Origin: Streptomyces sp. SDr-06 | Lineage (GTDB): Bacteria; Actinomycetota; Actinomycetes; Streptomycetales; Streptomycetaceae | NCBI RefSeq assembly: GCF_003324565.1 | Contig: NZ_QOLA01000025.1 | Span: forward strand, 1-64,000 | Reading direction: 5' to 3' | DNA: 64,000 nt | In this document: positions 1-8,174 of the stretch, in pieces | How positions within the stretch are numbered: position 1 is the stretch's first letter | Layout: each line of letters begins with the position of its first letter | The notes under the pieces: model-generated | Database searches by the model: none | Seen by the model: the letters and a program-made list of their open reading frames with translations, nothing else | Told to the model about the DNA's origin: nothing | Program-made: the position numbers and the translations under genes

Positions 1-1
1 C

Positions 2-142
2 GTCGCGGGCCTCGCCCTCGGCGCGGCCACCGGACAGCTCACCCTCGGCATCGCCATGGCCGTCATCGGCACCGCCATGGCCTGGGGCGACCAGTGGCTC
101 ATCCTCCGCACCCTCCGCCACGCCCAGCTCAAGGCGGCCTGA
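2..142 (+). CDS. C-terminal end of a membrane protein (partial)
   Basis: The window opens inside a reading frame that ends with TGA at 140-142. The 46 visible residues hold an Ala/Gly/Leu/Ile-rich stretch that could be the last membrane helix, followed by a short polar tail rich in Arg, His and Gln. That is typical of the end of a small integral membrane protein. The family cannot be named because the start lies outside the window. Confidence 0.55.
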   Translation, partial: VAGLALGAATGQLTLGIAMAVIGTAMAWGDQWLILRTLRHAQLKAA

Positions 143-153
143 CCCCGCCGGGG

Positions 154-390
154 CTACTTCCCCCGCGCCAGGATTCCCCGGTTCTCCAGGAACGTCAGCA
201 CGTGCCCGCACTCGCGACAGGCCAGCGCCATCAGGTAGCTCTTGCTCGCGAACATCTTGTCCGGCCGGAAGAACCTGGCCACGAGGTACGAACTCCCCGA
301 GTGGCTCGTGCTCAGCTCGACAGTCTCAAGCCCCCCTTCGCACAGGGGACATGACGCCGGAGGCGCGGGCGGAAGGTGTGGTATCGCCAT
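154..390 (-). CDS. small zinc-ribbon-like hypothetical protein
   Basis: This 78-residue protein has a CPLC pair at residues 14-17 and a CREC pair at 58-61, spaced as in a zinc ribbon that binds one metal. Between them lies a segment with FFRPDKMF and many aromatic residues. The ATG has an AGGA-type ribosome site about 8 bases upstream. Its 3' end faces the membrane-protein tail across an 11-base gap. No enzymatic motif is visible. Function is unknown; metal binding is an inference from the cysteine spacing. Confidence 0.65.
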   Translation of the reverse strand: MAIPHLPPAPPASCPLCEGGLETVELSTSHSGSSYLVARFFRPDKMFASKSYLMALACRECGHVLTFLENRGILARGK

Positions 391-414
391 GGCGGGATCC
401 TACGTACGGGCCCC

Positions 415-741
415 TCAGGACGAGGTGACCTCCCCCAGGAACCGCGTCCACGCCACGGCCCCCACCAGCAGGACGGGCCCGTCCGGGACCTTGCTGTCCC
501 GCACCGGAACGACCTCCCCGCACCCGTCCGCCACCTCGACGCAGTCCCCGCCCTCGTCATTGCTGTACGAGGACTTGCGCCAGGCTCCGGCGGCCACCTC
601 GACGCAGCTCCCGCCGTCCGCGTTGCTGTACGACGACTTGCGCCAAGCGCCTTCGGCCACCTCGACGCAGCTTCCGCCCTCCGCGTTGCTGTAGGACGAC
701 TTCCGCCAGCGGGCGGTGGCCAGAGAGCGCGATATCTTCAT
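415..741 (-). CDS. DUF397 protein with three tandem repeats
   Basis: This 108-residue protein belongs to the DUF397 family, small Streptomyces proteins usually encoded beside an Xre-type regulator (compare the WhiJ clusters of developmental genes). The usual protein carries the WRKSSYSN...GG.CVEVA half once and ends with VPVRDSK and a hydrophobic tail. Here the first half is present three times, with Trp at residues 12, 33 and 54, followed by a single VPVRDSK tail. Its ATG overlaps the stop of the upstream Xre gene by four bases (738-741), so the two are translationally coupled. By analogy with WhiJ/BldB-type systems it probably modulates the partner DNA-binding protein; this is inferred. Confidence 0.85.
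   Translation of the reverse strand: MKISRSLATARWRKSSYSNAEGGSCVEVAEGAWRKSSYSNADGGSCVEVAAGAWRKSSYSNDEGGDCVEVADGCGEVVPVRDSKVPDGPVLLVGAVAWTRFLGEVTSS
520..708 (-). repeat. 63-bp coding tandem repeat, 3 copies
   Basis: Three in-frame 63-base units lie inside the DUF397 gene at 646-708, 583-645 and 520-582. Each encodes 21 residues beginning WRKSSYSN. The units are very similar at DNA level, which points to recent internal duplication. Confidence 0.85.
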
Positions 742-1570
742 GCTGCGTAGTCCTCCATCGCCGCCCGAATCAAGGACAGGGACGCGTCCGGCGACAATGC
801 CACGGCCCTGCCCAGATCGTAGGTCTTCGCATAGCGGGCGACCAGGGCAGGAGCGTCCAACAGCTGGCCGGAGTGCGCGTTTTCGGTGTATACGGCCGGA
901 GGCGCGTCAGTGAAGGACATGAGAGCGAACATGCCGTTCATCAAGGGGTGTGCTCCGGTGGCCAGCGGAAGTACCTGAACCAATACTCGATGGCGCTCGA
1001 TCAACTCGACGATGTGAGCCAGCTGTTCGTACATCACCTTGCTTCCACCGACCGGTGTGCGAAGCACGATCTCGTGCAGGGTGAACCACAGCTCGGGGGA
1101 CGTTGGGTTGTCCAGCAGCCGAGACCGGTCCTGGCGGGAGGTGACGTTCTTTTCGATGTCCTCCTCGGTGGCCAGCGGCCTCGCCGCTCGTGTGTAGGCC
1201 CGGGTGTAATCCGGGATCTGAAGCAACCCCGGCACGATCATCGGCGCGTACTCGCAGATCGCGGAGGCCATCGCCTCAAGCTCCGCCGCCAGGCGGAAGT
1301 ACTCCGCGTGTTGCGAGGCCTGTTCCATCGCCTCGCACATGCGGGTCAGGATGCCGTCCGTGTGCAGCGCGGCATCGAGGAGCTTGGCCATCTCCTTGGT
1401 CGGGCGGCGGGTCGCGGCCTCCATTGGCCGATGTACGTGCCCGAGCAGAAGACGAGCGCGCCGAGCTCCTCCTGGGAGAGCCCCGCCGCCTCCCGCTTGC
1501 GGCGCAGTTCGGTGCCGTAGAAGGCGCGGGGTGAGTCCCACGGGTTGAGGTCCTTGGGTCGCATGCGCAA
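738..1570 (-). pseudogene. Xre/HTH regulator with DUF5753 domain, frameshifted
   Basis: The upstream part, from ATG at 1570, encodes an Xre helix-turn-helix (RRKREAAGLSQEELGALV, then SGTYIGQ). The downstream part, in another frame, encodes the rest: EAATRRPTKEMAKLLD, then the DUF5753 region with YAPMIVPGLLQIPDYTRAY and a C-terminal LSLIRAAMEDYAA. In relatives GQ runs straight into (F/L)EAA. Here the frame shifts near 1422-1428, where one base appears to be missing between the Gln codon and GAGGCC. An ATG at 1424 could in principle restart translation of the DUF5753 part without the DNA-binding domain. The DUF397 partner follows with a four-base overlap. The gene is either truly broken or carries a sequencing error. 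Confidence 0.75.
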
Positions 1571-1731
1571 CTCCCTGGTGCAGCACAGCTGTTGGACGAA
1601 TCAGACGTACTGCTGACCGAGGATAGCTGCGTACAGTCACGTCACGCGCACGGAACGTGAAATCACCCGTATGGCGCCAGTCGGTGCGGCAAGCCATTAC
1701 ATATGCCGCATTACGGCTACTTTCCTCAGTT
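1571..1731. other. divergent intergenic region, Xre gene / permease
   Basis: This 161-base gap separates the divergent Xre-type gene and the APC permease and must hold both promoters. It is noticeably less GC-rich than its surroundings. No operator palindrome was convincing. A GTG at 1657 opens the permease frame 25 codons earlier, but the added residues do not resemble permease N-termini. Confidence 0.5.
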
Positions 1732-3663
1732 ATGGGAGTTTCGAGTTCCGTGAAGCGGATGCTGGTCGGGCGGCCGCTGGACACCAGCAGGCTCGGTGAG
1801 ACGCTGCTGCCCAAGCGGCTCGCGCTGCCGATCTTCTGCAGCGACCCGCTGTCCTCGGTCGCGTACGCCACCGAGGAGATCCTGCTCATCCTCGCGCTCG
1901 GCGGGGCCTCCCTGCTGCATCTGACCTGGTACGCGGCGGCGGCCATCGTCTTTCTGCTGGTGGTCGTGGTGGCCTCCTACCGGCAGACCTGTTACGCCTA
2001 TCCGGGCGGGGGCGGCGCCTACATCGTGAGCGCCGAGAACCTCGGGCCCACCGCCGCGCTCACCGCGGCCAGCGCGCTGCTCGTCGACTACGTCCTGACC
2101 GTCGCCGTGTCCGTGGTGTCGGGCGTCGCGGCCATCACGTCCGCGATTCCGTCCCTGGCGGACCATCAAGTCGCCCTGTCCGTAGCCTTCGTGGTGGTGC
2201 TCACCGTCATGAACCTGCGCGGGGTGCGCGAGTCCGGGCGGGTCTTCGCGATCCCCACGTACGGCTTCGTGTTCGTGATCTACGTGATGTTCGTGTTCGC
2301 CGCCGTACGGCTCGCCACCGGTGCCACCATCCGGGCCGAGTCCGCAGCGCTGCCCATCCAGGCGGCGGGGACGTACGCCGGGATCGCCGTCGTGCTGCTC
2401 GCCATGCGTGCCTTCGCCTCCGGGTGTACGGCGCTGACGGGCGTGGAGGCGATCAGCAACGGCGTACCGGCGTTCCAGAAGCCGAAGAGCCGCAACGCCG
2501 CCAACACGCTCGCCGCGATGGGCCTGTTGTCGGTCACCATGTTCGCCGGGATCACCGCGCTCGCCATGGTCTACCAGGTCCATGTGGCCGCCGATCCCAC
2601 GGAGTTGGGGCTGCCCGCCGGTACGGCGACGTCCACCGCGCTCGCGCAGATCGCGCGGGCCACGTTCGGGCATGTGGACATCATGTTCTACCTGGTGCAG
2701 GCCTTCACGGCGGGCGTGCTGGTGCTTGCCGCCAACACCGCGTTCAACGGCTTCCCGATGCTCGCCTCGATCCTCGCCCGCGACCGGTACGCGCCGCGCC
2801 AGCTCTACAACCGGGGCGACCGGCTCGTCTACTCCAACGGTGTCGTGCTGCTCGCGCTGGCCGCCATCGCGCTGATCGTGGCCTTCGACGCGCAGCTGAC
2901 CCGGCTGATCCAGCTGTACATCATCGGCGTCTTCGTCTCGTTCACGCTGTCCCAGGCGGGGATGGTCAAGCACTGGCGCAAGGAGCTCGCCACCCCGGAG
3001 GGCCGGGAGCGGCGGCGGCACATCCACCGCTCGCTCGCCATCAACACGGTCGGCGCGACGCTGACCGGGCTCGTCCTGATCATCGTCCTGATCACCAAGT
3101 TCACCCACGGAGCCTGGCTGGTCATCATCGCGATGCCGCTGCTTTTCTTCGGCATGAAGGGCGTGCGGCGCCACTACGAGCAGGTCGCGCGGGAGGTCGC
3201 CGTCGAGCCGGACGCCAAGCCGCGCCGGCCCGCGCGCCACCACGCGTTCGTGCTGGTCTCCAGTGTGCAGGCGCCCACCCTGAAGGCGATCGGCTTCGCC
3301 CAGGCGCTGCGGCCCGACACGCTGACCGCGCTCTCCGCCGCCGCCGACGAGGACGCGGCCCTGCTGCGCGAACGGTGGGCCGCGTACGACCTGGGCGTAC
3401 CGCTGACGGTCATCAACTCGCCGTACCGGGAGGTCGTCGGCCCCGTCCTCGCCCATGTGAAGGAGACGGCCGACTCGGATCCGGGCGCGATGGTGTCGGT
3501 GGTCATCCCCGAGTACATCGTGGGCCACTGGTGGGAGCAGCCGCTGCACAACCAGAACGCGCTCCGGCTCAAGGCCCGGCTGCTGTTCATGTCCGGGGTG
3601 ACCGTCATCGACGTGCCCTACCGGCTCCAGTCGGCGCGCAAGGGCGAGCCCGTGAAGAGGTGA
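1732..3663 (+). CDS. APC-superfamily amino-acid permease
   Basis: The 643-residue protein starts with a short basic segment (VKRMLVGRPL), then LGETLLPKRLALPIFCSDPLSS, the signature N-terminus of large actinobacterial APC permeases. About twelve hydrophobic helices follow to roughly residue 480; the rest is a soluble cytoplasmic tail. The YPGGGGAY segment fits the substrate-binding loop after helix 2. It is expected to import an amino acid or related cation by proton symport at the plasma membrane; the substrate is not predictable. The ATG at 1732 was chosen because homologous sequence starts there. No clear ribosome site is seen, so it may be a leaderless start. Confidence 0.85.
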   Translation: MGVSSSVKRMLVGRPLDTSRLGETLLPKRLALPIFCSDPLSSVAYATEEILLILALGGASLLHLTWYAAAAIVFLLVVVVASYRQTCYAYPGGGGAYIVSAENLGPTAALTAASALLVDYVLTVAVSVVSGVAAITSAIPSLADHQVALSVAFVVVLTVMNLRGVRESGRVFAIPTYGFVFVIYVMFVFAAVRLATGATIRAESAALPIQAAGTYAGIAVVLLAMRAFASGCTALTGVEAISNGVPAFQKPKSRNAANTLAAMGLLSVTMFAGITALAMVYQVHVAADPTELGLPAGTATSTALAQIARATFGHVDIMFYLVQAFTAGVLVLAANTAFNGFPMLASILARDRYAPRQLYNRGDRLVYSNGVVLLALAAIALIVAFDAQLTRLIQLYIIGVFVSFTLSQAGMVKHWRKELATPEGRERRRHIHRSLAINTVGATLTGLVLIIVLITKFTHGAWLVIIAMPLLFFGMKGVRRHYEQVAREVAVEPDAKPRRPARHHAFVLVSSVQAPTLKAIGFAQALRPDTLTALSAAADEDAALLRERWAAYDLGVPLTVINSPYREVVGPVLAHVKETADSDPGAMVSVVIPEYIVGHWWEQPLHNQNALRLKARLLFMSGVTVIDVPYRLQSARKGEPVKR

Positions 3664-3802
3664 GGCGGCCTGGGGCGCGGGGCGCTGCCCGCGCGGGTCG
3701 CGCGGGGTACCCGTAGTACTTGCGAGCCACCCCCTACCTCTGGGGGCGTACCCGCCAAGTGGGCTCTCCAGCGCGACGCCGGTGATGCCCGCCGCTTCGT
3801 AA

Positions 3803-3841
3803 CTTCCGTATCGACAACGGTCATTCACCGGTACGGAAGGG
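3803..3841 (+). promoter_or_regulatory. inverted repeat overlapping the ribosome site of the DUF1023 gene
   Basis: CTTCCGTA (3803-3810) is exactly complementary to TACGGAAG (3832-3839). The right arm contains GGAAG of the ribosome site GGAAGGG (3835-3841), 6 bases before the ATG at 3848. In RNA this pairing would hide the ribosome site; in DNA it could equally be a repressor operator. Both roles are inferences. Confidence 0.5.
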
Positions 3842-3847
3842 TTCCTC

Positions 3848-4867
3848 ATGGCGTCGCGCGATCCGCATGACCGGTCTCCGGGCACCAGCAGCCACCGCTT
3901 CGGGCGGCTGCGCCGCACTCTGATCGCCGCGCTCGTGGCCGCCTCGGTGGCCGTACCGCTGTCGGGCGCGGCCCGGCCCGCGTCCGTGGCGGCCCCGGCC
4001 CCTGCCGCTCTCGGCCCGCTCTCCGTCGCGGGCCTCGACGGCCGGTACACGGCCAACCGCGGCAACATCCTGGCCGCCGAGAAGTCGGCCGAGGACCACG
4101 GCAACCACCGCCGGGCCGCGGCGCTGAGCGCGATGGCGGACCCGGGGCGCCACTTCCTCTCCTTCGACGGGCGCGACGGCGGACGCACCGCCGAGGTCTT
4201 CGGCGACCTGGCCCGCGCGCGGCGGATCGCGGTCCTGGTCCCCGGTTCGGACACCAACCTCGACCTGTACGCCCGGCTCCGCGACGGCGCGACGGCCCTG
4301 TCGAACCGGCTCGGCCCGGACACCGCCGTCATCGGCTGGATGGGGTACGAGACCCCGGCCACGGTGAGCCCGGAGATCCTCACCCCGGGCCGTGCCAACG
4401 ACGCCGCACCGCAACTGACCGCATTCCTGGCCGGGTTGAGGGCGGCGAAGCCGTTCGCCCGCACCACCCTGCTCTGCCACTCGTACGGTTCGGTGGTCTG
4501 CGCCAAGGCGGCGTCCGGCGCGGAGGTGTCCGACATCGTCCTGTACGGCAGCCCCGGCACCGGCTTCGACACCGCGGCCGCCCTGCGCACCCGCGCCACC
4601 GTGTGGGCGGGGCGGGGCGGTGCGGACTGGATCGCCGACGTACCGCACACCAGCCTCCACCTCCCCTTCGTCACGGTGGGGTTCGGCACCGATCCGGTCT
4701 CGCGCCACTTCGGGGCCCACGTCTTCGACGCGGGGCGCGGCGGCCACAGCGACTACCTCAGGCCGGGCACCGCGTCGCTGGAGAACATCGCCCGGATCGT
4801 GAACGGACAGCAGCCGATCGGACCGGCGCCGGTCGGGCAGCCCCTTCGGGAGGACCGTCGTGCGTGA
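3848..4867 (+). CDS. secreted DUF1023-type alpha/beta hydrolase
   Basis: The 339-residue protein begins with a basic segment and an Ala/Val-rich signal peptide (about residues 20-45), so it is probably exported. The body matches the DUF1023 alpha/beta-hydrolase family: PGSDTNLDLY in the N-terminal half, the nucleophile elbow CHSYGSVV with the likely catalytic Ser, YGSPG just after it, and a late GGHSDYL with the candidate His. Family members are poorly characterised esterase/lipase-like proteins of actinomycetes. The stop overlaps the start of the acyltransferase gene by 8 bases, so the two are probably co-expressed and may act on the same cell-surface ester. Confidence 0.8.
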   Translation: MASRDPHDRSPGTSSHRFGRLRRTLIAALVAASVAVPLSGAARPASVAAPAPAALGPLSVAGLDGRYTANRGNILAAEKSAEDHGNHRRAAALSAMADPGRHFLSFDGRDGGRTAEVFGDLARARRIAVLVPGSDTNLDLYARLRDGATALSNRLGPDTAVIGWMGYETPATVSPEILTPGRANDAAPQLTAFLAGLRAAKPFARTTLLCHSYGSVVCAKAASGAEVSDIVLYGSPGTGFDTAAALRTRATVWAGRGGADWIADVPHTSLHLPFVTVGFGTDPVSRHFGAHVFDAGRGGHSDYLRPGTASLENIARIVNGQQPIGPAPVGQPLREDRRA

Positions 4868-6026
4868 ACTCATCCGGCGGATCGACGCCGCGACACCGGC
4901 CGACCGCGACCGTTCCGTGGACGCGCTGCGGGCCTTCGCCATCCTCGGGGTGGTGCTCGGCCACTGGCTGGTCACCGCGCTCGTCCTCGACAGCGGCACG
5001 GTGCACGCCGCCAGCCCCCTCCAGCACATGCCCCACCTGGCGCCCATCTCCTGGGCGTTCCAGACCCTGGCCGTCTTCTTCCTGGTGGGCGGGCAGGTCG
5101 CCACCACGAGCTATGCGTCCGCGCGGGCCCGGGGCACGACGTACGGGCAGTGGCTGCGGGCCCGGCTCGGCCGGCTGTTCCGTCCGGTGGCGGCGGTGCT
5201 GGTGGTGTGGCTGGTCGCGGCGGGCGGGCTGCTCGCGGCCGGTGTCGGCCTCGACACCGTGCACACCCTGATCAAACTGGTCCTGTCCCCGCTGTGGTTC
5301 CTGCTCGTCTTCGCCGCCATGACGGCGGCGACCCCGCTCGTGTCCCGGGTGCATCCGCTGTGGCCGCTCGCGGTCGTCCTGTACGTGGACGTGTACCGCT
5401 TCGGCAGTGGCGGGGAGGCGTGGGCGGGGTGGATCAACCTGCCCGCGGGGTGGCTGGTGCCGTACTGCCTGGGGGCGCTGTGGGCGCGCCGGGGTGCCGG
5501 TACGTCGCTGCGGACGACGGGGTGGGTGCTGCTGGTCGGCGGCGCGGCCGCCACCACGCTGCTCGTCCTGTTCGCGGGCTACCCCGCCTCGATGGTCGGG
5601 GTGCCGGGTGCGGCGATGTCCAACCTGAACCCGCCGACGCTGGCCGCGGTCACGTTCGGCCTCGCGCAGTGCGGCGCCGCGCTGCTGCTGCTCGGCCCGC
5701 TGCGCCGGGCGCTGCGGCGGCCCGCGCTGTGGGCGGTGGTCGCGCTGGTGAACCTGTCCGCGATGACGATCTTCCTGTGGCACCAGACGTCGATGATGGC
5801 GGTGACCTGCCTCGGCCTGCTCGCGGGTGGCCCACTGCCGGGGCTGCACACCGTGCCCGACGGCGGTACCTGGATCCTCGCCCGGCTTCTCTGGCTGCCG
5901 GTGTTCGCCCTGATGCTGACCGTGTGCTGGCTGACGTTCCGCACGTACGAACAACCCCGGCGGGGAAGGTCGCGGGTGGTGCGCGAAGGGCGTCCCGCCC
6001 GGACGGAGGAGACGCGACATGCCTAG
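4860..6026 (+). CDS. acyltransferase family 3 membrane protein
   Basis: The 388-residue protein opens with DRSVDALRAFAILGVVLGHW, the hallmark of acyltransferase-3 (OafA-like) proteins, with the conserved His in the first helix. About ten membrane helices follow, and the chain ends in a basic cytoplasmic tail. Family members move acyl groups onto sugars, peptidoglycan or antibiotics at the membrane; the acceptor here is unknown. The start is GTG at 4860 inside the hydrolase gene, and the stop overlaps the next gene's ATG at 6019. It forms a tightly coupled set with the hydrolase and a two-component system. Confidence 0.85.
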   Translation: MRELIRRIDAATPADRDRSVDALRAFAILGVVLGHWLVTALVLDSGTVHAASPLQHMPHLAPISWAFQTLAVFFLVGGQVATTSYASARARGTTYGQWLRARLGRLFRPVAAVLVVWLVAAGGLLAAGVGLDTVHTLIKLVLSPLWFLLVFAAMTAATPLVSRVHPLWPLAVVLYVDVYRFGSGGEAWAGWINLPAGWLVPYCLGALWARRGAGTSLRTTGWVLLVGGAAATTLLVLFAGYPASMVGVPGAAMSNLNPPTLAAVTFGLAQCGAALLLLGPLRRALRRPALWAVVALVNLSAMTIFLWHQTSMMAVTCLGLLAGGPLPGLHTVPDGGTWILARLLWLPVFALMLTVCWLTFRTYEQPRRGRSRVVREGRPARTEETRHA

Positions 6027-7356
6027 GGTGGCCTCCGTGAAGACGGGGGGAGCCGAACACGGGCGGGGCGCGCGGCGGTTGACGGTGGCCGGGCTGCGGG
6101 CGGTGCCGCTCGCCCTGCGCCAGGATTTGCTGAGCCCGTCCGCGCCGCGACCGCGGGGCGAGCAGCAGGGCTGGCTGGTGTGGCGGCCCGCGCTCGCGGT
6201 GCCGCTGCTGCTCCTGGCGGTGTTCCTGCTGGTGGGCGGGACCGTCGAGTACTCCCGCCGCTTCCACCTCGGGATGGAGATCGGGGTGGTGCTCGCCGGG
6301 GTGCAGGCGGGGGCGCTGGTCGCCGCGATGTACCGGCCGCTGCCGGCGTGGTGGACGACGACGGCCGTGACGGTCGTGGCCGCGCTGTGGGCCGAGCCCC
6401 GGGTCGATCCGGACGCGCTCTACCCCTGGAGCGGGGTGGGGGTCGCGGTGACCGCCGGGGTGCTCCTGTTCGTCGCGCTCACGCACCGGCCCCGGGTGGC
6501 GGTCGAGACGCTGGTGATCAGCCTGGTGGCGGGCCTGCTCTGCGCGATCCTCCACACCCGGCCGCACAACTCGCCGAGCGCCGGGCTCGCGGCCGTGTCC
6601 TTCTCCATCGCCGTGGTGGTGGGGGCGGCGCTGCGCGGGCGCCGGGTGGCCCGGACGCAGCTCGTCGTCCAGGAGGAGCTCACCGCCGAGGAGCGGGCCC
6701 GGCGCACCCTGCTGGAGGAGCGCAATCGGATCGCGCGCGAGCTGCACGACGTGGTGGCCCACCACATGTCGGTCATCTCCATCCAGGCGCAGGTCGCCCC
6801 GCACCTGGTGGAGAACCCGTCCGAGGAGCTGAAGGAGAACCTCGCCGGGATACGGCAGAACGCGGTCGAGGCCCTGACCGAGCTGCGCCGGGTGCTCGGC
6901 GTGCTGCGCTCGGAGGACCCGGCGGCCGAGGGCGTCCGGCACGCCCCGCAGCCCTCCCTCGACCGCCTGGACGACCTGGTCGCCAATGTGCGGGCCGCGG
7001 GTCTCGCGGTGACCACCGACATCGTGGGCACCCGGCGCGCGCTCTCGCCCGGGGTGGAACTCTCCGCCTTCCGCATCGTGCAGGAGGCGCTGAGCAACGC
7101 GATGCGGCACGCGCCGGGGGCGGCGGTCCGGGTGGTGGTCGCCTACCAGCGGGCCGGGCTCGTCGTGCGGGTCGGCAACACCGCGCCCGACCGGCCGGTC
7201 GCCCCGTCCCCCGGCGCCGGGCACGGACTGCTCGGCATGCGGGAACGTACTGCGATGCTGGGCGGCGAACTCGCCGCCGGCGTCACCCCCGACGGCGGCT
7301 ACGAAGTGACCGCCACGCTCCCGCTGAACCCGCTTCCACCGAAGGGCAGCCCATGA
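6019..7356 (+). CDS. NarL-type sensor histidine kinase
   Basis: The 445-residue kinase has several N-terminal membrane helices between about residues 45 and 210, then the HisKA_3 dimerisation segment IARELHDVVAHH with the phospho-acceptor His at about residue 243. A HATPase_c domain follows with an N-box (FRIVQEALSNAMRHA) and a GHGLLGMRER glycine motif. It overlaps the acyltransferase by 8 bases and the response-regulator gene by 4. It very probably phosphorylates that regulator. The sensed signal is unknown; the gene order suggests envelope state or the product of the hydrolase/acyltransferase pair. Confidence 0.9.
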   Translation: MPRVASVKTGGAEHGRGARRLTVAGLRAVPLALRQDLLSPSAPRPRGEQQGWLVWRPALAVPLLLLAVFLLVGGTVEYSRRFHLGMEIGVVLAGVQAGALVAAMYRPLPAWWTTTAVTVVAALWAEPRVDPDALYPWSGVGVAVTAGVLLFVALTHRPRVAVETLVISLVAGLLCAILHTRPHNSPSAGLAAVSFSIAVVVGAALRGRRVARTQLVVQEELTAEERARRTLLEERNRIARELHDVVAHHMSVISIQAQVAPHLVENPSEELKENLAGIRQNAVEALTELRRVLGVLRSEDPAAEGVRHAPQPSLDRLDDLVANVRAAGLAVTTDIVGTRRALSPGVELSAFRIVQEALSNAMRHAPGAAVRVVVAYQRAGLVVRVGNTAPDRPVAPSPGAGHGLLGMRERTAMLGGELAAGVTPDGGYEVTATLPLNPLPPKGSP

Positions 7357-8021
7357 CCATCCGTGTCCTGATAGCCGACGACCAGATGATGGTCCGTCAG
7401 GGATTTACGGTGCTGCTCAACGCGGAGCCGGACATCGAGGTGGTGGGACAGGCGGTCGACGGCCTGGACGCGGTGGCCCGCGCGGCCGAACTCGCCCCCG
7501 ATGTCGTCCTGATGGACATCCGCATGCCCGAACTGGGCGGCATCGAGGCCACGCGGCGCCTCATGCGGACGGAAGGCCTTGAGGCGAAGGTGCTCGTCCT
7601 GACCACCTTCGATCTCGACGAGTACGTGTACGAGGCGCTGCGCGCGGGCGCCTCGGGGTTCTTGCTGAAGGACGCCTCGGCCGACGAACTCGCCCACGCG
7701 GTACGGGTGGTGGCGTCCGGCGAGGCCCTGCTCGCGCCGAACCTCACCAAGCGGCTGATCGCGGAATTCTCGCGGCTCACGGAGTCGGCGCCGAAGGCTC
7801 CGCTGAAGGAGCGGGTGGGGGTGCTGACGGAGCGCGAGACGGAGGTGCTCTCCCTGATCGCCCAGGGGCTGTCCAACGCCGAGATCGCGGCGCGTCTCGT
7901 GCTGGCGGAGCAGACCGTGAAGACGCACGTCAGCCGGGTGCTGGTGAAGCTCGGGCTGCGGGACCGGACGCAGGCGGCGGTGTTCGCGTACGAGTGCGGC
8001 CTGGTCCGGGCGGGGAGCTGA
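7353..8021 (+). CDS. NarL/LuxR-type response regulator
   Basis: The 222-residue protein has a receiver domain (residues 1-120; acidic DD near residue 9, phospho-acceptor Asp about residue 55 in VVLMDIRMPE, KDAS with the conserved Lys) and a LuxR-type HTH (LTERETEVLSLIAQGLSNAEIA). The ATG at 7353 overlaps the kinase stop (ATGA), a classical coupling of cognate partners. It probably controls its own four-gene set or envelope genes elsewhere. A strong hairpin terminator follows about 100 bases downstream. Confidence 0.92.
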   Translation: MTIRVLIADDQMMVRQGFTVLLNAEPDIEVVGQAVDGLDAVARAAELAPDVVLMDIRMPELGGIEATRRLMRTEGLEAKVLVLTTFDLDEYVYEALRAGASGFLLKDASADELAHAVRVVASGEALLAPNLTKRLIAEFSRLTESAPKAPLKERVGVLTERETEVLSLIAQGLSNAEIAARLVLAEQTVKTHVSRVLVKLGLRDRTQAAVFAYECGLVRAGS

Positions 8022-8085
8022 GCCCGGGGCCCCGCCCCGGACCCCGCCGGGGCTCCGCCCTGGGCGCCGGTCGGCCCCGCCTCGG

Positions 8086-8127
8086 CTGCGGACCGTGCTC
8101 GCTTCTCGCGCAGTTCCCCGCGCCCCT
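8086..8127 (+). repeat. dispersed intergenic repeat, single copy
   Basis: It consists of a GCGGACCGTGC...CTTCTC leader followed by the 20-base core GCGCAGTTCCCCGCGCCCCT at 8108-8127. The same two-part unit recurs near 14.8, 22.9, 30.2, 41.4 and 57.5 kb. It sits between the convergent response-regulator and P-ATPase genes, and its last bases form the left arm of the terminator hairpin. Confidence 0.85.
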
Positions 8128-8163
8128 GGGGGTCGGTGCCGACCAGCACCGACCCCCAGGGGC
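8122..8163. terminator. strong bidirectional terminator hairpin
   Basis: CCCCTGGGGGTCGGTG (8123-8138) pairs perfectly with its complement at 8147-8162 around an 8-base loop. It lies between the convergent response-regulator gene and the P-ATPase gene (stop 8175) and can serve both. No T-run follows, as is usual in Streptomyces. Confidence 0.8.
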
Positions 8164-8174
8164 GGAAGGGCCCT

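Noticed and set aside
1657..1731. Earlier GTG start of the APC permease
   Set aside because: The additional 25 residues do not resemble permease N-termini, and the region must also carry the promoter.
1726..4689. Very long open frame on the minus strand opposite the permease and hydrolase genes
   Set aside because: It is a GC-rich shadow frame: Arg/Gly/Pro/His-rich composition, no domain, and fully antisense to two well-supported genes.
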